From Fibrobacter succinogenes (GTDB taxonomy: Bacteria > Fibrobacterota > Fibrobacteria > Fibrobacterales > Fibrobacteraceae), in contig CACXMH010000029.1 of the NCBI GenBank assembly GCA_902768715.1, positions 20,069-57,213 of the forward strand: a DNA stretch of 37,145 nucleotides, read 5' to 3'. The number at the start of each line of letters is the position of its first letter. The stretch's first letter is position 1. Made by a program: the position numbers and the translations under genes. The notes under the pieces are model-generated. The model saw only the letters and a program-made list of their open reading frames with translations. It was not told the origin of the DNA and searched no databases. Of this stretch, positions 1 through 8,157 are shown piece by piece.

Positions 1-2477
1 TGGAGGCTTCCGGCCTTGAACACCGGCGTTTCGGCAAGCACGTTGCCATCGCCCAGCACCTGCACGGACACGCCTTCGCTGCAGAGGGATTCGTCGTCCA
101 GACCCACTCCCGCGCGGAAGGTCTTGAACGCTCCCGCAATACCATAGACGGTTTCGGAGGCGGCGTGGGTGGCAATCCCGTTTTCAAAGACCTGCCCGTT
201 GATAGTCAGGGGCTTGCCTTCGATGCTCTTGTTCATGCCTATGTTGCCCCATTCCTGTTTGTGGGATTCGTAACGCATGTCCGTCAGTTTCTTGACGCCG
301 TTCCCTTCGTTGAAGAAGGTCTTGTTCACTTGGGCCAGGACCTTGTTGCCGTCCAAGACAATATAGCGGAAGGTGTTGTAGCCGGGCTGCAACTTGTCGT
401 AACTCACCAAGATGTTGTATTCTCCGGGAACGAAGGCGGTATCTTTCAGCAGGACCCTGTCGTGCACAATCCGGAGAGTCCAGTTCTTGGGAGCACCCCT
501 CTGTTCCTTCAGTCTGAAATTCAGGAGCAGCGGGGATTCGCTCGGATTTGCCGCAGCGCTGTCGCCTGTAGTTATAGCGGCGCTGTCACTTGCCGGGGCG
601 GCTATGCCCCTTGTGGGCTCGGAAACATAGATGATTTTAGTAGGATCGTAATTCTTGCGCCCGTTGAACTTTGCAATCTGCACCCAGTAGTTGTTGGTGA
701 TCAAGACGTTCTTGACCCCTTCCAGGTCCATTTCCCGTTCGAACACGTCGCAGGTGGTGGCGATACGGTGTTCCACCGCCTTCTTGTGGTAGGTCTGGCT
801 GTCCCAGCAGTCCAGACCGCGGATGTAATAGACCTCGCCGTTGTACTTGTCCAGCAGTTCCTTGATCTTGCCGTCGTTCATCTGGCGGACCTTGTCGTAG
901 TGGTAGGCGGATACGCCGTAGGCGATAAAGTGCCAGGGCCTGCCGTAGATAAACAGCTTGTTCGTGGGTTGCTGTTCGTTCAGCCATTTCCAGATTTCCT
1001 GCTCCTCGGTGGTCAGGTGGTTTCGGTTGTACATGATGTTCTTGTTGAAGTCCTGCTTGTAATGGAAAGTCCAGCCTGCAAAGAGAAGCGTAAAGAGGAG
1101 TCCAAGCACCAGCACCGCCGAGGTCTGCTTCTTGGTCTTGGAGTCCGTACCGAAATATTCAATCAGGTGGGCTACCGGCAGCGCCGCCAAAAAAGCCATG
1201 CTGGGAATCATCACCAGGCTGTAGCGCTGGTTGATTTCGATACCGAAGTCGCCGGACACGTTTTCCAGAATCATGTAGGTCTGGATATGGTACAGGGCGA
1301 GGAACACGAGAACTTCCAGGTAGAACTTGTTGCCCTTGCGGAAATCCATGACGGCGCGGTAGATCAGGTACAAGAGCCCGGCAAGGAACAGCCAGTTGAA
1401 ATAGGTGAGGAAGGGGTTTACAAGTTCGCCCTTGTCGTTCAGGGGCTTGGTCATGACTTTCCAGTTGTTCACCAGGTCTTCGATAAAGTGACCGTGGGCA
1501 GAGAATTCGCCGCCCTGGAATCCGAATCCCTGGAAATAACTGATGGTAAGCAATGCAGGTACGGAGAACAGGGAGAGCACCACGAAAAAGACAGGGGCCT
1601 TGAAATCCTTCTTGTCCAGCATTTTCGGCAGGGCGAACAGGATAAAGGGCAGCAGGCAGAAAACCGTTTCTTGGCGGGTCTGGGCAAAGAAGGCAAGGGT
1701 GAGGGCGAGGAGCGCCCAGTGCCGGACAGTGTTGCGGTCAAAGGCCCAGCGGAACACCAGCAGGGAAAGGGCCGAAAGGAAAATGTACAGGGGCTCTACC
1801 GACATGGCGCGGAACTGGAAAAGCACCGTGGGCTGTAACGCCATGAGAAGGGCTGCGAAGAATGCCAGCAGGGGCTGCCTTGTCCAGGCCACGATGGCGA
1901 GGAACATCAGCAGGAAGGTGAGGGGAAGCATCAGCAGTTCGCCCTTGAAAATCCAGTGCAGGTCGTTTCCGAGCAGGGGCATTCCCAGGGTGTAGATGAA
2001 TGCCAGACCCTTGGTCTTGAAACTGTTGCTCTTGTTGGTGCAGTTCAGCGTGCCGTTCTCGAATTCGCCCTGGTTGCAAGTGCCGGACTGATGATTGAGG
2101 TACATGTTCTGGGCCACCGACATGAACACGCTTTCGTCGCTCTGGACCCTGTGCCGGGCCTCTATCTGGGTGCCGGCGAAGACGGCGATGGCGATGGCCG
2201 AAATCAGGGCGGCAAGGGCGATGGGCTTTTCGGGGAGGATTCCCTTCAGCCATTCACGAAAGTCCTTGTTCAGGGAGACAAGCAGGGCGATTCCTGCCAC
2301 CAGCTGCACCATAAAGAGGGGGAGGGGCAGGTTCAGGTCCAAAATGCGGATGGTGTCCTTGTGGCCCACGTTGGGTCCCAGGTAGATAAGGAAGGGAATG
2401 GCCAGGGCGATAACGAGCCCGATGATTCCTACGGGGTGGAGTAAGTTCTTGAGTAGCAACGAAATAAAGCTTTTCAT
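1..2477 (-). CDS. GT-C-type membrane glycosyltransferase with C-terminal NPCBM domain (3' end outside window)
   Basis: The minus-strand frame is open from the ATG at 2477 to the window edge (825 codons, C-terminus missing). The first ~530 residues form many hydrophobic segments. An early extracytoplasmic loop has a Q-S-D-E-S motif shortly after the second hydrophobic segment, as in the acidic catalytic loop of GT39/ArnT/PMT-like GT-C enzymes, which use polyprenyl-phosphate sugars. A soluble region follows, and the last ~70 visible residues (positions ~200 to 1) contain G-I-A-T-H-A followed by V-G-L-D-D-E, matching the NPCBM carbohydrate-binding module (PF08305). I infer transfer of a sugar to a cell-envelope acceptor; the substrate is unknown. 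No ATG or GTG lies upstream in frame, and no clear Shine-Dalgarno precedes the ATG. It is transcribed divergently from the transketolase gene. Confidence 0.75.
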   Translation of the reverse strand, partial: MKSFISLLLKNLLHPVGIIGLVIALAIPFLIYLGPNVGHKDTIRILDLNLPLPLFMVQLVAGIALLVSLNKDFREWLKGILPEKPIALAALISAIAIAVFAGTQIEARHRVQSDESVFMSVAQNMYLNHQSGTCNQGEFENGTLNCTNKSNSFKTKGLAFIYTLGMPLLGNDLHWIFKGELLMLPLTFLLMFLAIVAWTRQPLLAFFAALLMALQPTVLFQFRAMSVEPLYIFLSALSLLVFRWAFDRNTVRHWALLALTLAFFAQTRQETVFCLLPFILFALPKMLDKKDFKAPVFFVVLSLFSVPALLTISYFQGFGFQGGEFSAHGHFIEDLVNNWKVMTKPLNDKGELVNPFLTYFNWLFLAGLLYLIYRAVMDFRKGNKFYLEVLVFLALYHIQTYMILENVSGDFGIEINQRYSLVMIPSMAFLAALPVAHLIEYFGTDSKTKKQTSAVLVLGLLFTLLFAGWTFHYKQDFNKNIMYNRNHLTTEEQEIWKWLNEQQPTNKLFIYGRPWHFIAYGVSAYHYDKVRQMNDGKIKELLDKYNGEVYYIRGLDCWDSQTYHKKAVEHRIATTCDVFEREMDLEGVKNVLITNNYWVQIAKFNGRKNYDPTKIIYVSEPTRGIAAPASDSAAITTGDSAAANPSESPLLLNFRLKEQRGAPKNWTLRIVHDRVLLKDTAFVPGEYNILVSYDKLQPGYNTFRYIVLDGNKVLAQVNKTFFNEGNGVKKLTDMRYESHKQEWGNIGMNKSIEGKPLTINGQVFENGIATHAASETVYGIAGAFKTFRAGVGLDDESLCSEGVSVQVLGDGNVLAETPVFKAGSL

Positions 2478-2627
2478 GTTGTTCGAAAAAATTCGGGGTT
2501 CTTTTTTTGAATTTACACAAATATAATTTTTTCTCATATAGGGGCTCTGCAGCCCTAGAATACCTTGAGAAAATGGCCCAAAAAAACTAGATTTGGGGCG
2601 CAAAAATTATACCCAAAGAGGTTGGTC
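2478..2627. promoter_or_regulatory. Divergent promoter region, glycosyltransferase / transketolase
   Basis: This 150-bp spacer is AT-rich. A perfect TATAAT lies at 2522-2527 on the plus strand; the same stretch reads TTATATT on the minus strand, so one AT-rich core may serve both genes. No convincing -35 box is visible. A hairpin with one bulged G (TAGGGGCT at 2539-2546, AGCCCTA at 2551-2557) lies in the presumed transketolase leader. AAAGAGG at 2615-2621 is a good Shine-Dalgarno for the GTG at 2628. Confidence 0.45.
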
Positions 2628-4700
2628 GTGCAAGACTCATTAGTTACCAAAGCCGCAGACAATGTCCGTATCCTTTCCGCCGCCATGGTCCAAAAGGCCA
2701 AGTCCGGTCACCCGGGTGGCGCCATGGGAGCTGCCGACGCCATAACGCTTCTCTATTCCGAGTTCTTGCGCTTCGATCCCGACGATCCGAACTGGATGGC
2801 CCGCGACCGGTTCTTTATGGACCCCGGCCACATGAGCCCGCTCCTCTATTCCGAACTGGCCCTGGTGGGTCGGCTTACCATGGACGACATCAAGAATTTC
2901 CGCCAGCTGGGTTCCCGCACGCCGGGCCACCCCGAGGTAGATGTGGCTCTCGGTATCGAGAACTCTTCGGGCCCTCTCGGCATTGGTCACGGCATCGCCC
3001 TGGGTGCAGCCATTGCGGAACGCTTCATGGTGGAACGTTTCGGCAAGATTCTGGAACACAAGACGGTGTGCCTGGTTTCTGATGGCGGCCTCGAAGAGGA
3101 AATCGCTTACGGCGTGGGCCGTATTGCCGGCCACCTCAAGCTTTCCAACCTGATTTTCTTCTACGACGCGAACCAGGTGCAGCTCAGCTGCAAGACCGAA
3201 GAGGTCATGAGCCACGACTTTGTGGCCCAGTATGAGTCCTGGGGATTCCGCGTGATTGAATGCGACGGCAGCAACATCGCCGAACTCCGCAAGGCCTTCA
3301 AGGCGGCCTGGGCCGAAACGGAACGCCCGGTGCTCGTCTATGGCCACACCACCATGGCCAAGGGCGCCGTCGCCGAAGACGGTCGCAGCTACGAAGGCGA
3401 GGTCAGCACTCACGGTCAGCCCCTGAATGCTGCCGGAGCATCTACTGAAGCTACCGTCAAGAACCTGGGAGGCAATCCCGAAGACCCGTTCCAGATTTTC
3501 GACGACGTGAAGGCCGGTTTCGAAGCCCGCAAGCAGGAACTTCGCGGTATCGCCGCCGAATGGAAAAAGCAGAAGGCCGAATGGGACAAGGCTAACGCCG
3601 AGAAGTCCGCCACTCTGAACGAATGGCTCTCGGGCAAGGCTCCCAAGCTGGACCTTTCCAAGCTCCCCATCAAGGAAGGCGTGGCTACCCGTGTTACTAG
3701 CGGTACGGTGCTGGGCTACCTGGCCGAAAATTACCACAACATCATCTGCAGTTCCGCTGACCTTTCCAATTCCGACAACACCCAGGCCTTCCTTAACAAG
3801 ACGGGTATTTTCCGTCCGAACGATTTCAAGGGCGCCTTCGTGCAGGTGGGCGTGGCGGAACTGACCATGGGCGCCATCTGTAACGGTATCGCCCTGCATG
3901 GCGGGCTGTATCCGATTTGCGCTACCTTCTTCGTGTTCAGCGACTTCATGAAGCCCGCCATCCGTATGGCAGCCCTCATGGGACTCCCCGTGAAGTACGT
4001 GTTTACTCACGACAGTTTCCGCGTGGGCGAAGACGGTCCCACACACCAGCCCATCGAACACGAAACCCAGATCCGCCTGCTGGAAGACCTCAAGAAGGAA
4101 AACGGCAAGTCCGAAATGCTGGTGCTCCGTCCGGCGGATGCCTTCGAGACTCTGGCTGCCTGGGAAATGGCCTTTGAAAACAATGACAGCCCCACGGCTC
4201 TTATTCTGACCCGTCAGGTGGTGAAGAGCCTTCCCGGCGAGAACCGCTACGAAGCCGCCAAGGCCTGCCGTAAGGGCGCCTACGTGGTAAGCGACAACAC
4301 TGCCGCTGGCGAAAAGCCGGACTTGACCCTGGTGGCCAACGGCTCCGACGTGCTGCTGGAACACGAAGCCGCCGAAGTTCTCCGCGGCGAAGGCAAGAAG
4401 GTTCGTGTGGTTTCTATGATCAGCCCGGCCCTGTTCCTTTCCCAGCCCAAGGATTTCCGCGACAAGATTCTGGTGCCCTGGACTCCGGTGTTCGCCCTGA
4501 GCAGCGGTCTTCCGGTGCTGTTCGACCGTGTGGTGGGCGGCTTCGGTAAGGCTTGCGGTCTGGAACGCTTTGGCGCTTCCGCTCCGGCCGGTGTGCTGGA
4601 GAAGGAATTCGGCTACGTGCCCGAGGCCGTGGTCAAGGCCGCTAAGGAATACTTGGCTGAGTTCGCCAAGAACGTGGCGGATTTTAAGGCTAGTAACTAG
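2628..4700 (+). CDS. tkt: Transketolase
   Basis: 690 residues from a GTG start. I chose GTG 2628 because AAAGAGG sits 6 bases upstream; a TTG at 2565 would only add a basic, non-conserved tail. The enzyme transfers two-carbon ketol units in the non-oxidative pentose phosphate pathway, in the cytosol, with ThDP and a divalent metal. The N-terminal ThDP domain has S-G-H-P-G-G-A-M-G and G-P-L-G. The ThDP/metal motif reads S-D-G (residues ~151-153) ending in Y-D-A-N, where most transketolases have G-D-G. The pyrimidine domain has V-G-V-A-E-L with the catalytic Glu at ~411, H-G-G-L-Y-P and T-H-D-S..G-E-D-G-P-T-H-Q-P. Length is near the usual ~660-690. The C-terminal domain is present. The gene is monocistronic and converges on the adaptor gene. 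Confidence 0.93.
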   Translation: MQDSLVTKAADNVRILSAAMVQKAKSGHPGGAMGAADAITLLYSEFLRFDPDDPNWMARDRFFMDPGHMSPLLYSELALVGRLTMDDIKNFRQLGSRTPGHPEVDVALGIENSSGPLGIGHGIALGAAIAERFMVERFGKILEHKTVCLVSDGGLEEEIAYGVGRIAGHLKLSNLIFFYDANQVQLSCKTEEVMSHDFVAQYESWGFRVIECDGSNIAELRKAFKAAWAETERPVLVYGHTTMAKGAVAEDGRSYEGEVSTHGQPLNAAGASTEATVKNLGGNPEDPFQIFDDVKAGFEARKQELRGIAAEWKKQKAEWDKANAEKSATLNEWLSGKAPKLDLSKLPIKEGVATRVTSGTVLGYLAENYHNIICSSADLSNSDNTQAFLNKTGIFRPNDFKGAFVQVGVAELTMGAICNGIALHGGLYPICATFFVFSDFMKPAIRMAALMGLPVKYVFTHDSFRVGEDGPTHQPIEHETQIRLLEDLKKENGKSEMLVLRPADAFETLAAWEMAFENNDSPTALILTRQVVKSLPGENRYEAAKACRKGAYVVSDNTAAGEKPDLTLVANGSDVLLEHEAAEVLRGEGKKVRVVSMISPALFLSQPKDFRDKILVPWTPVFALSSGLPVLFDRVVGGFGKACGLERFGASAPAGVLEKEFGYVPEAVVKAAKEYLAEFAKNVADFKASN

Positions 4701-4800
4701 GTCTTAGGTTGTAGGTTTTAGGTATTAGGGTCGCAGGTGGCTAGATGCTCCTGCCTGGGTCCGTTTACCGGCAACTTACAACTGACAACTCATAACTTTT
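4697..4800. repeat. Two oppositely oriented arrays of degenerate 7-bp repeats
   Basis: From 4697, overlapping the transketolase stop codon, six consecutive 7-mers follow the pattern NTAGGTN (for example TTAGGTT 4704-4710, GTAGGTT 4711-4717, TTAGGTA 4718-4724). After a 34-bp gap, four 7-mers of the pattern AACTNAN run from 4773 to 4800 (AACTTAC, AACTGAC, AACTCAT, AACTTTT). The reverse complement of the second array gives GTAAGTT-type units, 6/7 identical to GTAGGTT. The arrays are therefore roughly inverted and could fold into an imperfect hairpin ahead of the terminator. Confidence 0.6.
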
Positions 4801-4823
4801 GGGGGCGTGAGCCCCCTTTATTA
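4801..4823. terminator. Bidirectional intrinsic terminator
   Basis: A perfect 6-bp GC stem, GGGGGC (4801-4806) and GCCCCC (4811-4816) with a GTGA loop, is followed by TTTATTATTA on the plus strand and preceded by AACTTTT, which is A-rich/U-forming for the minus strand. It lies between the convergent transketolase and adaptor genes and can serve both. Confidence 0.75.
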
Positions 4824-6026
4824 TTATCGCTTGCGTTTGCCCGGAGTCGGCATAAAGGGGCTGCCGCTGCTGGTTTTGCCGGCTTCTGTGCGGGACTGGA
4901 CTTCTTGACCCACCACCACGGAATCGCCCAGTTCTAGGCCTGCAAGGATTTGCACGTTTACGCCGTCGTTAAGGCCGGTGGTGACAGGGTGGGGGACCAG
5001 TTTGCCGTTCAGGTTTATCCAAACTTTGTCGCCGTCCTGTTTAGACGGGCGGGTCATTCCCTTCTTCGCACCTTTTGGTGTGCTCCCGGTGAATCCGCCT
5101 GCGGCCGCGTCTGGCGGGGGCGGCAGTCCTTCGGGCTTTGCAAAGGCGGTGCCGTTGGCGGGGTTGAACTTCAGGGCCTTTACCGGGATAGTGAGGGCGT
5201 TTTTCACTTCTTTGGTGACGATGGTGCAGGTGGCCGTCATGCCGGGGAGCAGTTTGAGTTTTGGGTTCTTGGCGTTGATGACCACCGTGTAGGTGACCAC
5301 GTTGCTTGTGGTGGTGGGGCTCAGGCGGACTTCTTGCACCTTGCCCGTAAAGGTTTCGTTCTGGAAGGCATCTACGGTGAAGGTGACCTTCTGGCCTTTT
5401 TTCACCGAGCCGATGTCTGCTTCATCTACGTCGGCCATGACCTTCATCTGCTTCAGGTCTTTCGCGATGACGAACAGGGTGGGCGTACTCATGGAGGCGG
5501 CTACGGTCTGGCCTACATCTACGGCCCGCTTCAGCACCACGCCGTCGATGGGGCTCTTGATGGTGGCGTAGCTCAGGTTCAACTTGGCCTGGGCTACGTC
5601 GTTCTGGCTGCGTTCCAGGGCGTACTTGGCGGCGTTCATGTTGTATTCTGCCTGTTCCAGGTCAACGGCGCTGGCACTGTTGGACTGTGACAGTGCCAAA
5701 ATTCGCTGGTAGGTGTTGGCCTTGTACTGGTAGTCGATTTCGGCGGAATGGAGGGCGATTTCTGCCTGGTTCAGGGTGGACTGCAACTTGGACTTGTCCA
5801 GTTCCGCGATGACCTGGCCCTTTTTGACTTTGGAATTGAAGTCCACGAAGGGCTCCAGGGTGCCGGTGGCGGAGATGACGGTGGAAAGGGGCAGCTTGGT
5901 TACGGGGGCGCTGACCGGTACGCCTACTTCGCTTGTCGCAGAATCCCTGAAGAAAAAGAACTTCACGCCTACGGCGATTGCCGCAAGCACAAGGAGTACG
6001 ATGAGTATTTTCAGCAGTTTCTTCAT
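4824..6026 (-). CDS. HlyD/MacA-family periplasmic adaptor of an efflux system, with internal deletion
   Basis: 400 residues from the ATG at 6026; longer in-frame starts add a non-conserved basic stretch before the signal anchor. The N-terminus is a Lys-rich start plus one hydrophobic anchor. Next come the first lipoyl half, a helical hairpin (~ residues 70-150), the second lipoyl half with the S-P-I-D-G-V-V motif, a beta-barrel and a membrane-proximal domain, as in MacA-type adaptors. These link an inner-membrane MacB or RND pump to an outer-membrane channel. The join ATGTLEP-FVDFNSKVKKG is unusual: family members have about 17 more residues there (a V-x-V-G-x-x-V-S-G strand pair), so half of the lipoyl fold is missing (near 5848-5852). 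No pump gene is adjacent within the window. A Pro/Gly-rich insertion precedes the last domain. Confidence 0.82.
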   Translation of the reverse strand: MKKLLKILIVLLVLAAIAVGVKFFFFRDSATSEVGVPVSAPVTKLPLSTVISATGTLEPFVDFNSKVKKGQVIAELDKSKLQSTLNQAEIALHSAEIDYQYKANTYQRILALSQSNSASAVDLEQAEYNMNAAKYALERSQNDVAQAKLNLSYATIKSPIDGVVLKRAVDVGQTVAASMSTPTLFVIAKDLKQMKVMADVDEADIGSVKKGQKVTFTVDAFQNETFTGKVQEVRLSPTTTSNVVTYTVVINAKNPKLKLLPGMTATCTIVTKEVKNALTIPVKALKFNPANGTAFAKPEGLPPPPDAAAGGFTGSTPKGAKKGMTRPSKQDGDKVWINLNGKLVPHPVTTGLNDGVNVQILAGLELGDSVVVGQEVQSRTEAGKTSSGSPFMPTPGKRKR

Positions 6027-6133
6027 TGGTTCAGGACAAAAATAAAAAGTATTACTGAGTCTTACAGAAACTTGGATGCGCGAGAACCGCTTTCGGTTGC
6101 CTTTTCTATTTGTTATATTGCTAGCCACTAACC
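6027..6133. promoter_or_regulatory. Divergent promoter region, adaptor / CDF transporter
   Basis: 107-bp spacer between divergent genes. On the plus strand TATATT at 6114-6119 is a plausible -10, with only a weak TTTCGG at 6091-6096 in the -35 position. On the minus strand TAATAC (within 6049-6056) is a plausible -10 for the adaptor gene. No operator-like palindrome is evident. Confidence 0.35.
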
Positions 6134-7054
6134 ATGACTCGTGTCGTAAAGAAAGATGATGGCGGCGAAGTCCGCCGTGTAACCTGGGTGGGGCTCGCCT
6201 GGAATGTTGCCCTGACTCTCGGAAAATTCGCGGGCGGTGTGCTCGGGGGTTCCCAGGCTCTGGTGGCAGACGCTATTCACAGCGCATCGGACTTTGTGAC
6301 AGACATTGCGGTCATTGTGGGCAGTCATTTTTGGAATATGCCGCCTGACGCGGAACACCCTTATGGGCATAGGCGTTTCGAGACCCTGGTGACCATGGGC
6401 ATCGGAATTTCGGTAGCGGCGGTAGGCGTGGGCCTTGGCTATGGGGCCATCATGTCGCTTTTGTCTGGGGAGGGCAAACACCCCGAGCTTTTGGCGGCCA
6501 TCATGGCACTGGCCTCTATCGTGGTAAAGGAGATTCTTTTCCACTATACCCGCGCCGAAGGGCGCAAGATCCGGAGCCAGGCTCTGGAGGCCAACGCCTG
6601 GCACCATCGGAGCGATGCCTTCAGTTCTATACCGGTGCTTATCGCGGTGGTCATTTCGTTGGTGTTTCCGCAGCTCTGGTTTGCCGATGCGGTGGGCGCC
6701 CTAATTGTGGCCTTCTTCGTGTTGCGTTCGGCCTACGAGATTGCCTCTCCGGGGGCAAAGCAGCTGGTGGACCAGGGTGCCGATGAGAAGGTGGCCAAGA
6801 AGCTTTTGGAAATCGCCCTCGGGCATGCGAAGGTGATGAGCGTCCATGGGTTCCGTACCCGTTACGTGGGGAGCGACCTGCATGTGGACCTGCATATCGT
6901 GGTGGATGCCCAGATGAGCCTGATGGAGGCCCACGACGTGGCCGAAGAGGTGGAGCAGCTGCTGATTCAAGCCGACGAGAACGTGGTGGACGCCCTGGTG
7001 CACGTGGACCCCTACGACCCTGCCCGCGCCGGCAAATCGGAAGAGAAGGAATAG
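6134..7054 (+). CDS. Cation diffusion facilitator (CDF) metal transporter
   Basis: 306 residues, the normal size for bacterial CDF proteins such as FieF/YiiP, which export Zn2+, Fe2+ or related metals in exchange for protons across the inner membrane. About six hydrophobic segments fill the first ~210 residues. The metal-site signatures are visible: A-D-A-I-H-S-A-S-D-F-V-T-D in TM2 and H-H-R-S-D-A in TM5. The C-terminal ~90 residues form the cytoplasmic dimerisation domain with the usual H-G-F/R-T-R-Y-V-G and H-V-D-P pattern. The specific metal cannot be told from sequence alone. The ATG has no clear Shine-Dalgarno. Confidence 0.9.
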   Translation: MTRVVKKDDGGEVRRVTWVGLAWNVALTLGKFAGGVLGGSQALVADAIHSASDFVTDIAVIVGSHFWNMPPDAEHPYGHRRFETLVTMGIGISVAAVGVGLGYGAIMSLLSGEGKHPELLAAIMALASIVVKEILFHYTRAEGRKIRSQALEANAWHHRSDAFSSIPVLIAVVISLVFPQLWFADAVGALIVAFFVLRSAYEIASPGAKQLVDQGADEKVAKKLLEIALGHAKVMSVHGFRTRYVGSDLHVDLHIVVDAQMSLMEAHDVAEEVEQLLIQADENVVDALVHVDPYDPARAGKSEEKE

Positions 7055-7080
7055 TATAGGTTCAACAGCATAAGTCCGTC

Positions 7081-7107
7081 GTCATTCCGGGCTTGACCCG
7101 GAATCTA
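7081..7107. repeat. REP-like palindrome
   Basis: ATTCCGGG (7084-7091) and CCCGGAAT (7097-7104) form a perfect 8-bp inverted repeat with a CTTGA loop, beginning GTCATTCCGGG. This type of interspersed palindrome is common between bacterial genes. It lies between the CDF gene and the oxidoreductase gene and may act as a weak attenuator. Confidence 0.7.
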
Positions 7108-7120
7108 GAAGAGAAAGAAA

Positions 7121-8038
7121 TTGAAGAGCGAATATAAGGCAATTCTTGTAGGCAACGGAACCATGGGCGAGCGCCATCGCCGCCGTTTCGAACTGTGCGG
7201 TGTCAATTTTGTGGCTGTGGCTGACACTCAAACTGAATTTGACGGGATTGTAGATAAACTAAATCTTGAAAGTGCGGACGGAAAATCCGCAGGTGTGGAT
7301 TTCGCTGTCGTGGCATCCCCTGCAACCACCCACTATGATTATGCGAAATTCTTCTTGGAAAGGCATATCCCTGTCTTTGTGGAAAAGCCCCTGGCCACTA
7401 CCGCCGAACAGGCCCAGGAACTGGTGGACATGGCCGCTGCATCGGGAACTACTCTGTTTGTGGCCCAGTCGGAATGCTTCAACCCCATTTTCCTCAACTT
7501 CCGCAAGCACTTTGTTGCCGAACTGAACGCCCGAATTGCAAGTAACGAGGGTGGGGCAGGGGTGCGTTTGGATTTTAGGCGCGAACACCGGTATTCTAGC
7601 CGCTGTCGCGATGTGAACGTGATGCTGGATTTGCTGGTTCACGACCTGAGCATGTTCCTAACCATGTTCCGCGCTGAAGACGTGAAACTAGAATGGCTCA
7701 AGACGGGCAAGAAGGCGTCGGGTGACGAGGCCGAATTCGATTCCGCCATGATGCGGCTCCGGGTAGCCTCGGGAGAATACCGGGGTGTCATTGCCGACTT
7801 TTACGTGAACCGCAAAAGCAATTGCGATATGCGGGAAATCGCCGTGGAGTTCCCCAAGTCAAGATATACGGTGAGCCTTGCGCACTACAACTCCGAGGAC
7901 GAAGTCGAACACGTGCCCGATTCCCTGGATAACGAACACCGATTCTTCTTGAAACTCTTGGCAGGGGCCTGTACAGACTGGGGTCGCCGTGCCGCCCAAA
8001 ACGCCGCCGATTGCGTGAAGATGTGCGGTGGGGTGTGA
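7121..8038 (+). CDS. Gfo/Idh/MocA-family NAD(P)-dependent oxidoreductase
   Basis: 305 residues from a TTG start; the next ATG lies inside the nucleotide-binding motif, so TTG 7121 is favoured. The Rossmann motif is V-G-N-G-T-M-G-E-R-H (~ residues 10-19), with A-D ending strand 2. V-E-K-P-L-A (~ residues 90-95) carries the catalytic Lys of this family. M-L-D-L-L-V-H-D-L-S supplies the conserved His/Asp. The R-D-V-N-V-M-L-D-L-L-V-H-D region resembles UDP-sugar 3-dehydrogenases of the GnnA type, which act in amino-sugar synthesis for lipid A, but no GnnB-like aminotransferase is adjacent, so the substrate is open. The last 42 bp before its C-terminal codons are repeated at 9483-9524. Confidence 0.82.
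   Translation: MKSEYKAILVGNGTMGERHRRRFELCGVNFVAVADTQTEFDGIVDKLNLESADGKSAGVDFAVVASPATTHYDYAKFFLERHIPVFVEKPLATTAEQAQELVDMAAASGTTLFVAQSECFNPIFLNFRKHFVAELNARIASNEGGAGVRLDFRREHRYSSRCRDVNVMLDLLVHDLSMFLTMFRAEDVKLEWLKTGKKASGDEAEFDSAMMRLRVASGEYRGVIADFYVNRKSNCDMREIAVEFPKSRYTVSLAHYNSEDEVEHVPDSLDNEHRFFLKLLAGACTDWGRRAAQNAADCVKMCGGV
7987..8028 (+). repeat. Left copy of a 42-bp perfect direct repeat
   Basis: Bases 7987-8028 are identical to 9483-9524. This copy lies inside the 3' end of the oxidoreductase gene, encoding R-A-A-Q-N-A-A-D-C-V-K-M-C-G. It bounds a 1454-bp segment (8029-9482) that holds the repeat array and the AAA_14 ATPase gene. Confidence 0.95.
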
Positions 8039-8058
8039 TTGCCTTTTTTAGGCTAAAA

Positions 8059-8157
8059 ACGGCAAAATTGACTTTTTAGGTCTTAAAAAGTGTTGTGTTT
8101 GCCTGAATTTAGGTCTTAAAAAATGTGCTAGTCGGTTGATTTTAGCCACGAAAAAAT
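8059..8157 (+). repeat. Tandem degenerate 33-bp repeats upstream of the AAA_14 gene
   Basis: Three 33-bp units (8059-8091, 8092-8124, 8125-8157) each end in AAAAA-R-T followed by GT, and carry TTTAG at the same internal position. TTTAGGTCTTAAAAA occurs exactly at 8075-8089 and 8108-8122. Unit 1 contains a perfect inverted repeat, ACTTTTTA (8071-8078) and TAAAAAGT (8084-8091). GTGCTA starts unit 3. The array ends 27 bp before the start codon and resembles the array at 15479-15660. Confidence 0.75.

Noticed and set aside
165-1838. 557-codon open frame on the plus strand
   Set aside because: It runs opposite the membrane glycosyltransferase frame, which shows hydrophobic segments and an NPCBM domain. 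The plus-strand translation has no recognisable domain and reflects GC-biased codons.
2565-2627. N-terminal extension of transketolase from TTG 2565
   Set aside because: It has no Shine-Dalgarno and encodes a basic non-conserved peptide; GTG 2628 has AAAGAGG at ideal spacing.
7081-7107. Rho-independent terminator after the CDF gene
   Set aside because: The palindrome is not followed by a T run and belongs to a common interspersed palindrome type.
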